Source of the DNA: Syngnathus acus
Lineage: Eukaryota; Chordata; Actinopteri; Syngnathiformes; Syngnathidae
Length of the DNA: 64,000 nucleotides
Assembly (NCBI RefSeq): GCF_901709675.1
Contig: NC_051094.1
Coordinates: 17,398,501 to 17,462,500 of the forward strand
Reading direction: 5' to 3'
In this document: positions 1 to 26,158 of the stretch, in pieces
How positions within the stretch are numbered: position 1 is the first letter of the stretch
Layout of the letters: every line of letters begins with the position of its first letter
Notes under the pieces: generated by a model
Seen by the model: only the letters and a program-made list of their open reading frames with translations
The model's database searches: none
Told to the model about the DNA's origin: nothing
Made by a program: the position numbers and the translations under genes

Positions 1-150
1 TTAGTAACCCATGACAAGATCGTGTTTCGAGCAGGTACGGGATTATGTCTACCAAGTCCCGGAACACTCGTTGTGTTGCAGTTACAGATTTGTTCTTGAT
101 AAACGTTTCCGCAATGAAAGCGCACCACCAGTCCAATTCATGTTAGCAAC
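1..150 (-). other. Possible transposon-derived HTH coding remnant
   Basis: Read on the minus strand, this edge encodes a stretch with FIKNKSVTATQRVFRDL, which resembles the N-terminal helix-turn-helix of some transposon-linked proteins (DUF4817-like). It is cut by the window and has no flanking evidence, so the assignment is weak. Confidence 0.25.
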
Positions 151-299
151 TGAAACAAAACAGAATAAAATTATTCAAAAATGAAACGAAACGAAAATGA
201 AACAAAAAAAAAAGGCATTATATGTACTTTTTGAAAATAAAAAATAAAAACTTTTTTCTTTCTTTAATTTATTTGCATTTTATTATCAGTGACAGGCTG

Positions 300-665
300 T
301 TGACACCATTTTGCTCCATGGAAATACTGAGCGGATCATTTCTCCCACACGCCGTGAGATTTTTTAACATCGACATGGGGTAGAGGGGTCACACACGGAC
401 ATGATATTAGGTTTCATTATGTTTGACATATTTAAAATGATTAATGTTTATTGTTTCTTTATTTATTATATACTACTGATGCCTGACACTTTTCATAAGA
501 ATCTGCTTCATATCTGTTATCTTCTCTTTAATGTACCTGCTTTTGGGTATGGATACTGCTGGACACTGAATTTCCCCCTGGGATCAATAAAGTATCCATC
601 CAGCCGCCCGCCCATTCGCCCAGCCGTCCATCCGTCCATCCCTCCATCCATCCATCCATTTTTTG
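300..665 (+). mobile_element. L2-type LINE, 3' end fragment with TCCA-type tail
   Basis: A short reading frame SGSFLPHAVRFFNIDMG with a stop at about 380-382 matches the C-terminus of L2-type ORF2 proteins. It is followed by a 3' UTR ending gggatcaataaagtatcca and a short degenerate (TCCA)n tail at 595-658. The tail ends just past the fkbp15 exon 6 donor side. Confidence 0.6.
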
Positions 666-673
666 CTACTTAC

Positions 674-14167
<13,494 letters not shown>

Positions 14168-15337
14168 TTTAATAGTTAATACATACGTTTTATAAGACGT
14201 GCTGTAACAACCAGTTTTTAGATGTAACTTCTGACCATTCTTCCTGGTTGTGAGTGTGTTGTCAGCTGACTTTGCACCCGATTCACTTCTGATTGGCTGT
14301 ATCCAAATTCCCGGGCTGGGTTCTCTAAAGGCCGCATAACGTCAATTCCGTTGCGACATGTCCGCACGCGGGGTCTAAATTCGGATTAGCCAATCCAAAT
14401 TCGCCTCCGTTTATGCGGTCCCAACCGTCTTTCTAAAATTTAGTAACAACGTGCGGCCAGACGTGACGTCACCCAGATGTGACGTCACCCAGACGAAAAC
14501 GCTTCCTTCGGAGGAGGCAGCCTCTGAATTTGGACGCATCATGTAAGATCTGCACCTTTCATAGGCTATATTTGCAGGGTGACTGCGTCTTCGCGCCGCG
14601 CCAAGGCTTATTCAACTGCAGCGTACATGTAGTAGTGATGTGCATTCCAGTTCTTTTAAGTGAACTGAATCTTTAGAATGAGTTCACTCAAAAGAACCGT
14701 TCAAAAGAATCGTTCACCCCCCCTCACCACACACTGATCCATCGTTGAATGGGAAAGGCAAGACAACAGTCACTCACTCGGTCGTGTACAAGAAATTGCG
14801 TTACTGACTCGTTTTTTTATTTTATTTTTTATTTATTTATTCCCAATCACACCTACACACCGTCATGTGCGAGAGGGTACCTGCTCACAAGACAGGCGAG
14901 TGTACCATTACGCCATCAGCGACAGCCGTCCCCCTGACTGGTTCTTGAACGGGAAAATGCGTCACTGAATCCGACGTGAACGGAAGTAACGTCGCAGTAT
15001 AAGTCCCGCCTCCATCTAACGCTCGCTGCTGATTGGTCGTTCGCGAAGATTCACGAGTGAGTGACAGACAGCATTGCTGTTATCCCAGCCGACACACGTT
15101 TGCGTGAGCTCAAATTACCTGAGAAAAGATGATGCATTTTTTGTATTATCGCTTGTCAGGAATGTGTATTTGACTACTTGCTGTTTATATAGGTTTATTG
15201 CACAATGCACACAAATATAAACAATAAAATACGGAAATAAATAAAAAGACTCTGAAACAAAGACATTGACTCATTACACAATATGCCTACATTTGTTATT
15301 TTGGGGGACACCAACACATATAACACATAACCTTATC
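14168..15337. other. fkbp15 upstream region with a hAT-type repeat fragment
   Basis: The first few hundred bases should hold the fkbp15 5' UTR and promoter; an inverted CCAAT is near 14290 and a second gattgg near 15033. From about 14634 the sequence (agtgatgtgcattccagttc) resembles a fish hAT terminus, and gaaccgttcaaaag words repeat nearby. No gene is seen. Confidence 0.45.
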
Positions 15338-16096
15338 CAGGGCTGTGGACTCGGGGACTCGGACTCGGTCGGACTCGGTCATTTTTGCCGGTGCTGATTT
15401 TGACCGAGTCCACCGAGTCCGACAATAAAAAAAATACGTTCAATTTTATTTTCATCATGCTGCTGAGAATGCGCGTAGGAATACTGTCCACAGCCCTGCT
15501 TACGATCAATGCGGCCGAGGTTGATGGCTCCACATCGACGGAGGAGGATGAGTTTGAAAAAGAACTTGACAGCATTGAGCGCCGCCGGCGTTTGTCGGCC
15601 GCCACCTCGCCAACCGACATAGATGAAGAAATTGGGGCAATGTTGGCACTTGGTCGAATGAAAGAGAGCCCATTTGTTACAGCTGATCGTTATCCGTCCG
15701 GCCTCAAGGCAGCGACTCGGACACTAACAGCAATGCCAATCAGCCAAGTCAGCGTAGAGCGCCTGTTTTCCGGGCTCAAGTTTATCATGTCTGATCAGCG
15801 CGGCGCGATGAAGGCTGACTTGGTTGAGGCGATTTTGTTCCTAAGAACAAACTCAAGTCGTTGAATTGAAACTTGAAAGTATCTGTTTATTGTATTCGTT
15901 TATATGTTTAATAAAGACAAAGCCATCACAAAACTGTTGTAATTATTTAGATTTTGATCTAAATTAGCCTTGAATAAAGACTAAGCAGTTACATGAATTA
16001 ACAGAAAAAATGGACAGCCGGACTCGGACTCGGACTCGGTGGTCAAGAGGCCGGACTCGGACTCGGTGCAAAAATCCGACCGAGTCTACAGCCCTG
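15338..16096 (+). mobile_element. hAT non-autonomous element with transposase C-terminus
   Basis: Termini CAGGGCTGTGGACTCGG and ccgagtctacagccctg bound the element, and the sub-terminal words ggactcgg are repeated at both ends. Flanking DNA shows related ataacacata words, but a clean 8-bp duplication is not visible. Confidence 0.7.
15445..15864 (+). pseudogene. hAT transposase C-terminal (dimerisation) fragment
   Basis: The open frame encodes an acidic linker (STSTEEDEFEKELDS) and then MPISQVSVERLFSGLKFIMS and MKADLVEAILFLRTN, the hATC dimerisation region found at the end of hAT transposases. The catalytic core and BED finger are absent, so it cannot be a working transposase. The frame is intact to its stop at 15862-15864. 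Confidence 0.75.
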
Positions 16097-16940
16097 CTTA
16101 TAACACATATCCGTATTGTCATATAAAGCTGTTAACCAAATGTCTGCTTTGTCTGTTTTCATGCGCAAAAATAAAAACAAGGAATAAAACATTCAAACAC
16201 CGGACAAGTCTTAAAATAAAAGTTTATTAAAATAATTATAATAAAAGTACATTTCAAACCAGCAATCTAATGTGAAATTGCAGTAGATAGCTTTGATAAT
16301 AATATTTAGGTGTATAAATGCATACACATGTTATTTAAAAACTACTGTATATATTATAAAATAAAGATTTCCCAAAGAGAAGCATCATGTCCCTCCCCAC
16401 TGTTGCATACTCGGGTTATGTCAGAGTTCAAACTAGGCTTGCAGTTTCCGAATGCCGTACGTTAGGGTGACCAGATGTCCTCTTGTCCTACTTTTGAGCC
16501 CTAAAAAAAATGTCCGGGGGGAATTTAAAAAATCGTCCGGGATTTTGTTGGACTGCCTCAAACATAATACATGTACAGTACATTGTCAATACAATTGCCA
16601 CTCCGTTCCGTTTTACTCAAGTGCGAAGGCCCATTCATGTACCGTAATTTTCGGACTATAAACCGCACCGGACTATAAGCCGCACCAGCTAAAATTCGGG
16701 GATATTTAAGTTTTTCTTATATAAACCGCACCGGACTATAAGCCACACGTGCGCACAAGTTATTTACAAAGAAAGACAGTACACAGAAAGCCTTTTTAAA
16801 GTTTTAATAACATACTTTAACATGTCTTTCTAAACGCTGCCTGTGACGCAGCAGTAGTACCGCAGCAACACGGAAGTGTGCACGCGAGTTATTTACAAAG
16901 TAAGACGGGACACAGAAAGCCTTTTTAAAGTTTTAATAAC

Positions 16941-19900
16941 GATGATGATGATAGAACTTTATTTATCCCACAGCGGGGAAATTTACTTGTCACAGCAGCG
17001 TACAAGAGTGCAAGAATACAAGAGACAAGTGCCAAATGTAAAAATGGATAAATAACAGACAAGGACAAAGACAAGTGCCACTAGTAGCGGTAGAGACGAA
17101 ACACATGATCAGCTCCTACGCATGTTGTAGAGTCTGACAGCAGTGGGAATGAAGGACCTGCGGAATCTCTCCTTCCTACACCGTGGGTGTAATAGTCTGC
17201 TGCTGAAGGAGCTGCTCAGGGACCGCACAATGTCATGGAGGGGGTGAGAGGTGTTGTCCATGATGGATTTCAGCTTAATTAACGTCCTCCTCTCACCCAC
17301 ATCCTCTATGGAGTCCAGGGGACAGCCCAGGACAGAGGTCACTCTCCTGACCATCTTATTTAGTCTCCCCCTGTCCCGGTCCGTACCGCCCCCACCCCAG
17401 CAGACCACAGCGTAGACTGGAGGATGGCTGAGGCCACAACAGAGTCATAGAAGGTCCTGAGGAGAGCCCTGCACACACCAAAGGACCTCAGCAGGTGGAG
17501 TCGACTCTGGCCCTTCTTGTACAGGGCGTGGGTGTGATCAGTCCAGTCCAGTTTGTTGTTAAGGCGAACACCCAGGAATTTGTAGTTCTCCACTACCTCA
17601 ATGTCCGATCCCTGGATGTTCACCGGAGTGAAGTGGGGTGCTATCCTCCCGAAGCTCACAATCATCTCCTTCGTCTTGCTGGTGTTCAGCTGAAGCTAGT
17701 TGAGCTCACACCAGCTGACAAAGTCCTTGATGACCGTCCTGTATTCCAGATCGTTCCCCTCCGAAACATATCCAACAATGGCCGTGTCGTCGGAGAACAT
17801 CTGGATGTGGCAGTGTGTGGTGTCGTGGGTGCAGTCCGAAGTGTACAGGATGAAATGGAAAGGAGAGAGCACCGTACCCTGTGGGACACCTGTGCTGCAG
17901 CGCACCACGTCAGACTCACAGCGATGTAACCTCACGTACTGCGGCCTGTTGGTGAGGAAGTCTGTAGTCCATGTAGCCAGGCGTTGGTCCACTCCCGCCT
18001 TCTCCATCTTCACCCTGAGCAGTGACGGCTGGATGGTGTTAAAAGCCCTGGAGAAATCGAAGAACATGATCCTTCCAGTGCTCCCGATGTCCTCCAGGTG
18101 AAGCAGTGATCTGTGTAGTAAATAAATCACTGCATTGTCCACCCCAACAGCAGGCCGGTAAGCAAACTGCAGGGGGTCCAGCTGCGCTCCCACCAGTGAA
18201 CCCAGGTGACCCAGGATGATCCTCTCCATAGTCTTCATCAGGTGGGAACTCAAGGCAATAGGCCTGAAGTGGTTAGGCTCCTTGGGGCGCGGCACCTTCG
18301 GTACGGGGACCACGCAGGAGGTCTTCCACAGGGCTGGAACTTTGTTCAGGCTCAGGTTGAACAGGTACATGACCACGCCACTCAGCTGGTCCACACAGTC
18401 CCTGAGCAGTCTCGGACAGATACTGTCTGGGCCCTAAGCCTTCCCTGCCTTGATCTTACTGAGGTGACTCCTCACCTGAAGATCTGTAAAGGAGAGGGGG
18501 GTGTTAGAAGACTGGGGTGGGGGAGTGAAGACTGAAGAGTGTCTTCGGGGGTGAGAGGGGGTTGGTGAGCTGGCGGGGGGGCTGGAGTGTTAAAGGTAGC
18601 AGGCTGAGGTGCGGAGGGGGGGGAGCAGGCCGGGAAAGGTGAGGGGTGAAGGGGCGGGGGGGAGGCAGAATCAAATCTGTTGAAGAACAGATTGAGTTCA
18701 TCCGCCCAGTCCTTGTCCCCACCAGTTGTTTTCCGATCAACCCCTTTACCATGGCCTGAGATGGATTGCAGACCCCTCCAGATGTTCCTGGCGTTGTTAA
18801 GCTCCATTTGCTTCTCCAGCCTCCTCCCGTAGTTCTCCTTCCCCTTCCTGACCTTCAGCCGGAGTTCCTTCTGGACTCTACGCAGCTACCACGTCCCCCG
18901 AACTAAAGGCTCTCTTCTTCTAATTAAGCAGAGTCCTTATCTTGGAGGACACCCAGGGTTTGTTTTTGGGAAAACACCGGACCAACTTGGAGGGCACAGT
19001 GGTCTCCACACAGAAATTAATGTAGTCCGTAATGCAGTGGGTCATGCTGTCAATGTCACTGCCATGGGGGCTACAGAGAGCTTCCCAGTCTGTATTCTCA
19101 AAGCAGTCTCTGAGCCTGGCAGTAGATTCCTCAGACCACAACATCACAGACCTCCTCTCAGGTGGACACTGTCTGCGACCAGATGGACGAGGTTGTGATC
19201 CGAGCGACCAAGTGGGGGATGAGGTGTATGCATCCTTGACATTAGCATACAACAGGTCCAAAGTTCTATTGTTTCTGGTTTGCCAATTTACATATTGCGT
19301 AAAGGTGGGGAGGGAAAAGGCCAGGGAAGGATGATTGAAGTCCCCGGAGATGAGGAAGAGGGATTGGGGATGCTGAGTTTGAAGCTTAGAAACGATAGTG
19401 TGGATCCGGTTCGCAGCGGTAGCAGCGACAGCCGAGGGAGGGATGTACACAGTTATAGCAATAACATGTGAAAACTCCCTCGGGATGTAGTATGGTCGCA
19501 TGCTAACCACCAACAGCTCCAAGTCTCTGGAGTAGAGCTGCTCCTGAACACTGACGTGTCCGGGATGGCACCATCTATCGTTCACAAACACAGCGAGTGC
19601 CCCTCCCCTCCTCTTACCGCTCTCCGTAGCTCTCCTGTCAGCCCACACCACTTGAAATCCGTCCAGGGAGAAGTGTGAGTCGGGCGAGAGATCGTTCAGC
19701 CACGTCTTCGTGAAGCACATGAGACTGCATTCCCGATATTCCCTCTGCATCTGGGTTAGCGCCGTTAGCTCTTCCATCTTGCTTTGAAGAGATCTTACGT
19801 TCCCCATGATGACCGACGACAAGCACGGTTTAAACCGTCTCTTCCGCTGCCTGCGCTTTACTCCCGCTCGGCATCCTCTTCTCCGTGGCCGTATCTCCTT

Positions 19901-20200
19901 GAAGGTCACCGGCCGCACCGCGCAGGGAAGGGGTGTGTAGTGCCAGGCAAATAGCGGGTGTAGACAACGGATGGATCACCCGACGCTGCACCAAAAAGTT
20001 CCAAAAGCAGTAAGGAGCAAACTACGAATGTTACAATGTGAACATCCATAGCCGCACACTAACCTAATCAATAACGTGAGAAGGAGAAAACAACAAAAAC
20101 TCACTAGAACACATAGAAAAACACTAAAACATAGTTAGAAGGGTCAGAGCTGCTGTAACAGGCTGCCGCTCAAGCGGCGCCATCAAAGAAAAAAAAAACC
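16941..20200 (-). mobile_element. L2-type LINE, near full length, degraded
   Basis: The insertion splits the pogo-family sequence aataac|ataccttaac. The 3' end (left side) has a (ATC)n tail read on the minus strand. Coding pieces for endonuclease and reverse transcriptase follow in order on the minus strand. Confidence 0.85.
17109..19918 (-). pseudogene. L2 ORF2 (endonuclease and reverse transcriptase), frameshifted
   Basis: The endonuclease part (18920-19918) has MGNVRSLQSKMEELTALTQ, FTKTWLNDLSPDSHF and SGDFNHPSLAF; its later SDHN motif is lost to a frameshift. The reverse transcriptase (17696-18394) has SRAFNTIQPSLL, TGVPQGTVLSP and FSDDTAIVG, the last with Ser where FADD is more usual. 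The C-terminal segments at 17360-17665 and 17109-17408 end FIPTAVRLYNMRRS. At least three frames are used and stops interrupt it. Confidence 0.88.
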
Positions 20201-21004
20201 ATACCTTAACATTTCTTTCCAAACACTGCCTGTGACGCGGCAGTAATACCTCAGCAACACGGAAGTAACACAGCACAAATAGGGCTGGATTAAAAAAAAC
20301 ATACCAGTAAAAGTAAAAGAGCCATCTCCATCTACCTCCTGTGCACTGAAACCATTTGTCTTCCTCCTCAGTGTCCGATTGGAATAGCGTTAGATATCCT
20401 TCGCTACACACACTTTCTCAGTCTCTCTTTCGTCGTCGCTTTTATGCATTTCTTCTAGCATTTTCCATGATGAGGGTCTGTTCATGCTAATTTTATTCAT
20501 GCACGAAGCGCTAAGTTACATTAAACTAGCGAGCTACACGTATAGCTCCAGAGTAGACGTGACTGGGAAATAAAGAAAAGGGTGACGCAACACGATGTCA
20601 TCAACAATGGGCCAAATCGACTGCGTTTAACTTAAAAGCGGTATAAAATGCATTTCTTTTGTCCCCCATAATGACGTTTTTTATATAAAAGCTTCCTTTC
20701 AGTAATGTCCGTCTTGATCTCGTTCTGTCTCTTCTTTGTGTGAATTATACGGCACTATTTGCCTGGCGGATGGACATGCGCTCAACACGCCACTTTTCTC
20801 CCCAGTGACCATGTCACATATCCCTCCGCCCAGCATAGCGGAGCCGCACAACAACGGTCCACTTTTTACGAGTGTATAAAAGTGATCAAATCATCACAAA
20901 AATCACGGAGAAAATCCTATATAAGCCACACCGGAAATCCTATATAAGCCGCAGGGTTCAAAATTTGAGAAAAATGTCACGGCTTATAGTCCGAAATTTA
21001 CGGT

Positions 21005-21725
21005 ACTTTGGGCGTAGGCCAGAGAGCGACATTTCCCCGGCGGCGATCCACCGGGAGCGGAGAAAATAGTCAAGCCGAACGCCTGGAACCCTGCCCGGGC
21101 GTTGGGCGCAGGGGTGCCTCGCCTGGATAGTCTCAAAAGCCACCGAGGACCCCCCCAGAGCAAGCCCCGTGGCCGTGGGGGGGCTCACCGTTTGTGCACA
21201 GCCCCCCCTGCAGCCGCTGAAACCACGCGGTCGCCATTGTCACGTCACATTTTTGTCGGTCAGTGATCTCGGGGTGATTTTTTTCCTTACTTTCTTTTTT
21301 GTTCGCGATCAGCTTTAGTTGTTTGCCTGCTTTTTTGTTAATTTGTGTGTGCGTGTGAAGTGTGTGCGTGTGTGTGTGCGTGTGTGAGTGTGCGCGTATG
21401 CGTGTACGTGTTTGTTGTGCGCGTGTACTTTGCACTTCATGGCCACCGTAGATTTCTTCTTCTTAAAGTTTTCATGGGAGCCACCCAGTTTCAAATAGAG
21501 AAACTACAGTTGAAAACATCAACGTTACTTAAAGCAAACCTAATATTTTACTTCTGCAACAGTTTTTTATAACAATAGTTAATCACATTAGTGATTACAT
21601 TATTAATGGGGTTCACTTAGTTCTTTGGGTGGGATTCTTCGAAGATTAAACACACACACGCACAGGTGCATTTACACTTGAAGTGTGAAACTTCGTATTG
21701 TATTTCCTTTGTTTTTATTTAACAA
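21005..21725. other. Unassigned GC-rich then TG-rich DNA
   Basis: The stretch 21010-21240 is GC-rich with ccccccc runs and no clear coding match. A degenerate TG-rich tract lies at 21345-21425. No exon is recognised. Confidence 0.4.
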
Positions 21726-21891
21726 ATTTACATACCGGATTCGGTTGAAGTTGGGAAATTGTGTAAAATGTAAATAAAAACAAAATACATACAACATATT
21801 TAATGCTCAAACAAATTCTATTTTTCAAATAATAATTAACTTAGAATTTCATGGCTGCAACACGTGCAGTAGAAGTTGGGAATGGGCATGC

Positions 21892-22167
21892 TTACCACTT
21901 TGTTACATCACCTTGAAAAAGACGTCGCTTGGACGGCAGCATATGTTGCTCCAAAATCTGTATGTACTTTTCAGCATTTATGTTGCCTTCACAGAAATGT
22001 AAGTAACCTATGCCATGGGAACTAATGCATCCCCATACCATGACAGATGTTGGCTTTTGAACTTTGCGTTGATAACAGTCCGGATGGTCTGCTTCCTCTT
22101 TGGTCCAGAGGACACAACGTCCAGTGTTTCCAAAAACAATTTGAAAAGTGGACTCATCAGACCACAA
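21892..22167 (-). pseudogene. Tc1 transposase fragment
   Basis: Encodes [33 protein letters not shown] and [19 protein letters not shown], including the first catalytic Asp in WSDE. The part with the later D and E is missing. Confidence 0.85.
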
Positions 22168-22329
22168 AACACTTTTTCATTGTGCATCAGTCCATTTTAC
22201 ATGAGCTCGGGCCCAGAGAACCCGGCGGCGTTTCTGGATGTTGTTCATAAACGGCTTTTGCTTTGCATGGTAGAGTTTTAACCCGCACTTACTGATGTCC
22301 AACCCTCACTGGGAACGAATCCTACTTAC

Positions 22330-23095
22330 TAGGGGTGTAACGATTCATCGATACACATCGATTAATCGATATAATGCTCTACGATTTATTGGCATCGATG
22401 CTAAACGTAAACATCGATTTATATCGCCGTGTTTGACCTCGGACATTAGACGCGACTTTATTTTGAAATCCAGTTCATTGTTGCTTGCTTCCTCTTTCCG
22501 GGAGCAGTACGCGGCGTGCTGTGTTGTGAGCAGAGCAGGCACGTGAAAGGGGAGCCGACAACTACGCGGCTCCTGGGCTGGTGCTATGGCTAGTGTCCAA
22601 GAAGACGAGGAAATTCGCTCCCCTTTGGGCTTCAAGTCATTCGTTTGGAAGCACTTTGGATTCCAAAGAAAAGATGGCTCAACGGACAATTAAAATTATT
22701 GGAAATAAATAGTTCAGTAATGCACTTTAAAGTTAATGGTATTACAAAAAAAGAAAGAATATTCATTTTTCTTTACTTATATGAGCAAAAATATAGGAAT
22801 TCGATAAAGTTCAGTGTTAAAATAAGCACTTTGTATACTACAATACTCTTGTAATTTCCTAAATAAAGAGTTTGCAGTACCTTGTTGATTTTGCGTATGA
22901 ATTGTTATAAATCAGGATATTGTTCTATATTTTTTATTTAAAAAAAATAAATAAAAATATCGATCGTGGAGCACTATATCGTGATGTATCGTGAATGAAT
23001 CACAGCAGGCTTTAAGATATCGGCAATAATCGTATCGTGGTCCTTTGTATCGATATGATATCGTATCGTGACAAAACCCGCGATTTACACCCCTA
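22330..23095. mobile_element. hAT non-autonomous element with perfect 8-bp target duplication
   Basis: Starts TAGGGGTGTAACGATTCATC and ends gcgatttacacccccta-like (ttacacccccta region), flanked on both sides by ctacttac (22322-22329 and 23096-23103). The ends are rich in cgat words. No transposase is seen. Confidence 0.88.
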
Positions 23096-25479
23096 CTACT
23101 TACTGCTGGAAATGCGGACCAAACTCTGGCATCGGTGATACGGGGACCGAACCGCCCATATCAGTTGGCTCGGCACCCCGTACTCCCGAAGCACCCTCCG
23201 CAGAACCTCCCGAGGGACACGGTCAAACGCCTTCTCCAAGTCCACAAAACACATGTGCACTGGTTGGGCAAACTCCCATGCACCCTCGAGGATCCTGCCG
23301 AGGGTGTAGAGCTGGTCCACTGTTCCACGGCCAGGACGAAAGCCACACTGCTCCTCCTGAATCTAAGGTTCGACCTCCCGACGGACCCTCCTCTCCAGCA
23401 CCCCTGAATAGACCTTACCAGGGAGGCTGTCAGGAACGGAGTGTGGATGGAATGGAGCAGGGCGACCAAGTGCAGCTTGGACCAGGGTTTATTGCAGGAA
23501 CTCAAAAGGCAGACCCGGCAAACTGACGTGACTAAACAACGAAACCAATAGGACTGATCGCCAAAACGTGAAACAAAAGACAGGAACCAAACAAACCGCG
23601 TGACAGTGAGACATGCATTGTCCACATCTCATGCAATGCTCCGACGGCGAGTGACACGCAAACAGAACTTAAATACAACACAGGTAACGAGAGGCAGGTG
23701 CGTGTGATTACACTAATCAAGGGCACACAGGAAGGGAGGGGCGAGCACACAGACACACAGAAACTATAACAACCTATACACATCACAAAACTGGGGACGA
23801 GACATGACAGAGGCTGAGGAGTGTGATTCCCCTGTAATTGGAACACACCCTCCGGTCCCCCTTCTTAAAGAGGGGAACCACCACACCAGTCTGCCAATCC
23901 AGAGGCACTGTCCCCAATGTCCACGCAATGTTGTAGAGGCGTGTCAGCCATGACAGCCCCACAACATCCAGAGCCTTTAAGAACTCCGGGCGGATCTCAT
24001 CCACCCCCGGGGCCTTGCCACCGAGGAGTTTTTTAACTACCTCAGTGACTTCGACCCCAGAGATTGGAGAGTGCGCCTCAGAGTCTCCAGGCCCCGCTTC
24101 CACAATGGAAGGCGTGCAGGTGGAATTGAGGAGGTCTTCGAAGTATTCTCCCCACCGACTCACGACGTCCCGAGTTGAGGTCAGCAGCACACCATCCCCA
24201 CTGTAAACAGTGTTGACGTTGCACTGCTTCCCCCTCCTGAGACGCCGGATGGTGGACCAGAATTTCCTCGAAGCCGCCTGGAAGTCATTCTCCATGGCCT
24301 CGCCAAACTCCTCCCACACCCGGGTTTTTGCCTCAGTAACCGCCGAAGCCGCGTTCCGCTTGGCCATCCGGTACCTGTCAGCTGTCTCTGGAGTCCCGCA
24401 GGCCAAAACGGCCCGATAGGACTCCTTCTTCAGCTTGACGGCATCCCTTACCGCTGGTGTCCACCACGACAGGCACCAACAACCTTATGGCCACCTCAAC
24501 AATGGAGGCGCGGAACATGGTCCACTCGGACTCAATGTCCCCCGCCTCCCCCGGGACGTGGGAAAAGCTCTGCCAGAGGTGGGAGTTGAAGCTCTTCCTG
24601 ACAGGGGATCCTGCCAGACGTTCCCAGCAGACCCTCACAGAGTGTTTGGGTCTGCCAGGTCGGACCGGCATCTTCCCCCACCATCGGAGCCAACCCACCA
24701 CCAGGTGGTGATCAGTTGACAGCTCCACCCCTCTCTTCGCCCGAGTGTCCAAAACATGCGGCCGCAAATGATGACACGACTACAAAGTCCATCATCGAAC
24801 TGCGGCCTAGGGTGTCCTGGTGCCAAGTGCACACATGGACACCCACCCTTATGTTTGAACATGGTGTTCATTATAGAAAATCTGTGTCGAGCACAGAAGT
24901 CCAATAATAGAACACTGCTCGGGTTCAGATCGGGGGGCCGTTCCTCCCAATCACGCCCTTTCAGGTCTCACTGTCATTGCCCACGTGAGCATTGAAGTCA
25001 CCCAGTAGAACGATGGAGTCCCCAGAAGGTGCGCTCTCCAGCACTTCCTCCAGGGACTCCAATAAGGGTGGGTACTCTGAGCTGCCGTTTGGTGCATAGA
25101 CACAAACATCAGTCAGGACCCGTCCCCCCACCCGAAGGCGGAGGGAGGCTACCCTCTCGTTCACCGGGGTGAACCCCAATGTCCAGGTGCCCAGCCGGGG
25201 GGCAATAAGTATACCCACACCTGCTCGACGCCGCTCACCGTGGGCAACTCCAGAGTGGAAGAGAGTCCAGTCCCTCTCAAGAGGGCTTGTACCGGAACCC
25301 AAACTGTGTCTGGAGGCAAGTCCGACTATGTCTAGTCGGAACTTTTCTGCCTCGCACACCAGCTCGGGCTCCTTTCCAGCCAGAAAGGTGACATTCCATG
25401 TCCCAAGAGCCAGCTTCTGCAGCCGGGGATCGGACCGCCAAGGTCCCTGCCTTTGGCCGCCGCCCAGCTTACACTGCAC
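23096..25479 (-). pseudogene. RTE ORF (endonuclease and reverse transcriptase), disrupted
   Basis: Blocks in order: endonuclease 24961-25479 ([39 protein letters not shown]), 24378-24904 with several frames (DFCARHRFSIMNTMFKHKG, ELSTDHHLVVGWLRWWGKMP), reverse transcriptase 23783-24406 (KRNAASAVTEAKTRVWEEFG, GKAPGVDEIRPEFLKALDVV, FKKGDRRVCSNYRGITLLSL) and 23096-23320 (VHMCFVDLEKAFDRVPREVL). Frameshifts and a solo LTR disrupt it. Confidence 0.85.
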
Positions 25480-25523
25480 CCGACCCCTTTGGCCCCTCCC
25501 ACAGGTGGTGAGCCCATGGGAAG
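23104..25523 (-). mobile_element. RTE-type LINE (Rex3-like), degraded
   Basis: Minus-strand coding blocks of an RTE-type ORF run from 25479 leftwards. The element is interrupted by a solo LTR (23428-23809) and, at its left side, by the hAT at 22330-23095; a short continuation lies at 22293-22321. Confidence 0.75.
23428..23809 (-). mobile_element. Solo LTR of a Gypsy-type retrotransposon
   Basis: A 382-bp segment with TG...CA ends (tgtcaggaacgg ... gacatgaca) is flanked by the 5-bp duplication GAGGC and splits the RTE reverse transcriptase. Read on the minus strand it has a TATTTAAG box and an AATAAA signal in the expected order. No internal retroviral genes are present. Confidence 0.88.
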
Positions 25524-26158
25524 AAGTTAATTATTATTTGGCAAAAAATAATTAAGTTTATCAGTTTGAACATTAAATATGTTGTCTTTGTAGTGTATTC
25601 AATTGAATAGGGGTTGAGAAGGATTTTCAAATTGTTGCATTTATGTTTTATTTACATTTTACACAATTTTCCAACTTCAACCGAATCTGGTTTGTATCTC
25701 AAAACGCAAATTGTTTTATTTCCGTTCTAATTTTGTGTTGTTTTGAATGAAAAATATATTTTGTTTTGAATATTACAATATTATTGCATGTGATGTGATC
25801 GATAAATGGAGCTTTGACTTGTTTGAGAGCCTTTAGGATCATTCAAGTGCCTCTGATATAGGGTATGTACAAACTGGATTCGGTTGAAGTTGGGAAATTG
25901 TGTAAAATGTAAATAAAAACAAAATCCGATGATTTGAAAGTCCTTTTCAACCTATATTCAATTGAATACACCACAAAGATAACATATTTAATGCTCAAAC
26001 TCAAACTTTATTTTATTTTTCAAATAATAATTAACTTAGAATTTCATGGCTGCAACACGTGCAGTAGAAGTTGGGAAAGGGCATGTTTACCACTTCGTTA
26101 CATCGCCTTTCCTTTTAATAACACTCAATAAACGTTTTCGAAGAGAGGAGACTAATTC

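Larger units (their letters stand above)
16642..21003. mobile_element. Pogo-type element interrupted by an L2 LINE
   Basis: Ends CCGTAATTTTCGGACTATAA and tatagtccgaaatttacgg with TA on both sides. The family-specific words aacatgtctttctaaac and cagcaacacggaagt are present, and the acidic transposase module is on the minus strand at about 20320-20400. Sequence 16941-20200 is an L2 insert. Confidence 0.8.
21731..25697 (-). mobile_element. Tc1-like element 1, broken by an RTE LINE
   Basis: The left end ccggattcggttgaagttgg and its complement caacttcaaccgaatctgg at 25673-25691 define the copy. The left part stops near 22293 and the right terminal part resumes near 25524; between them is RTE sequence. 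Part of the Tc1 is deleted. Confidence 0.75.

Noticed and set aside
23068-23526. 152-residue plus-strand ORF
   Set aside because: Pro/Gly-rich antisense of the RTE LINE, crossing a solo LTR border.
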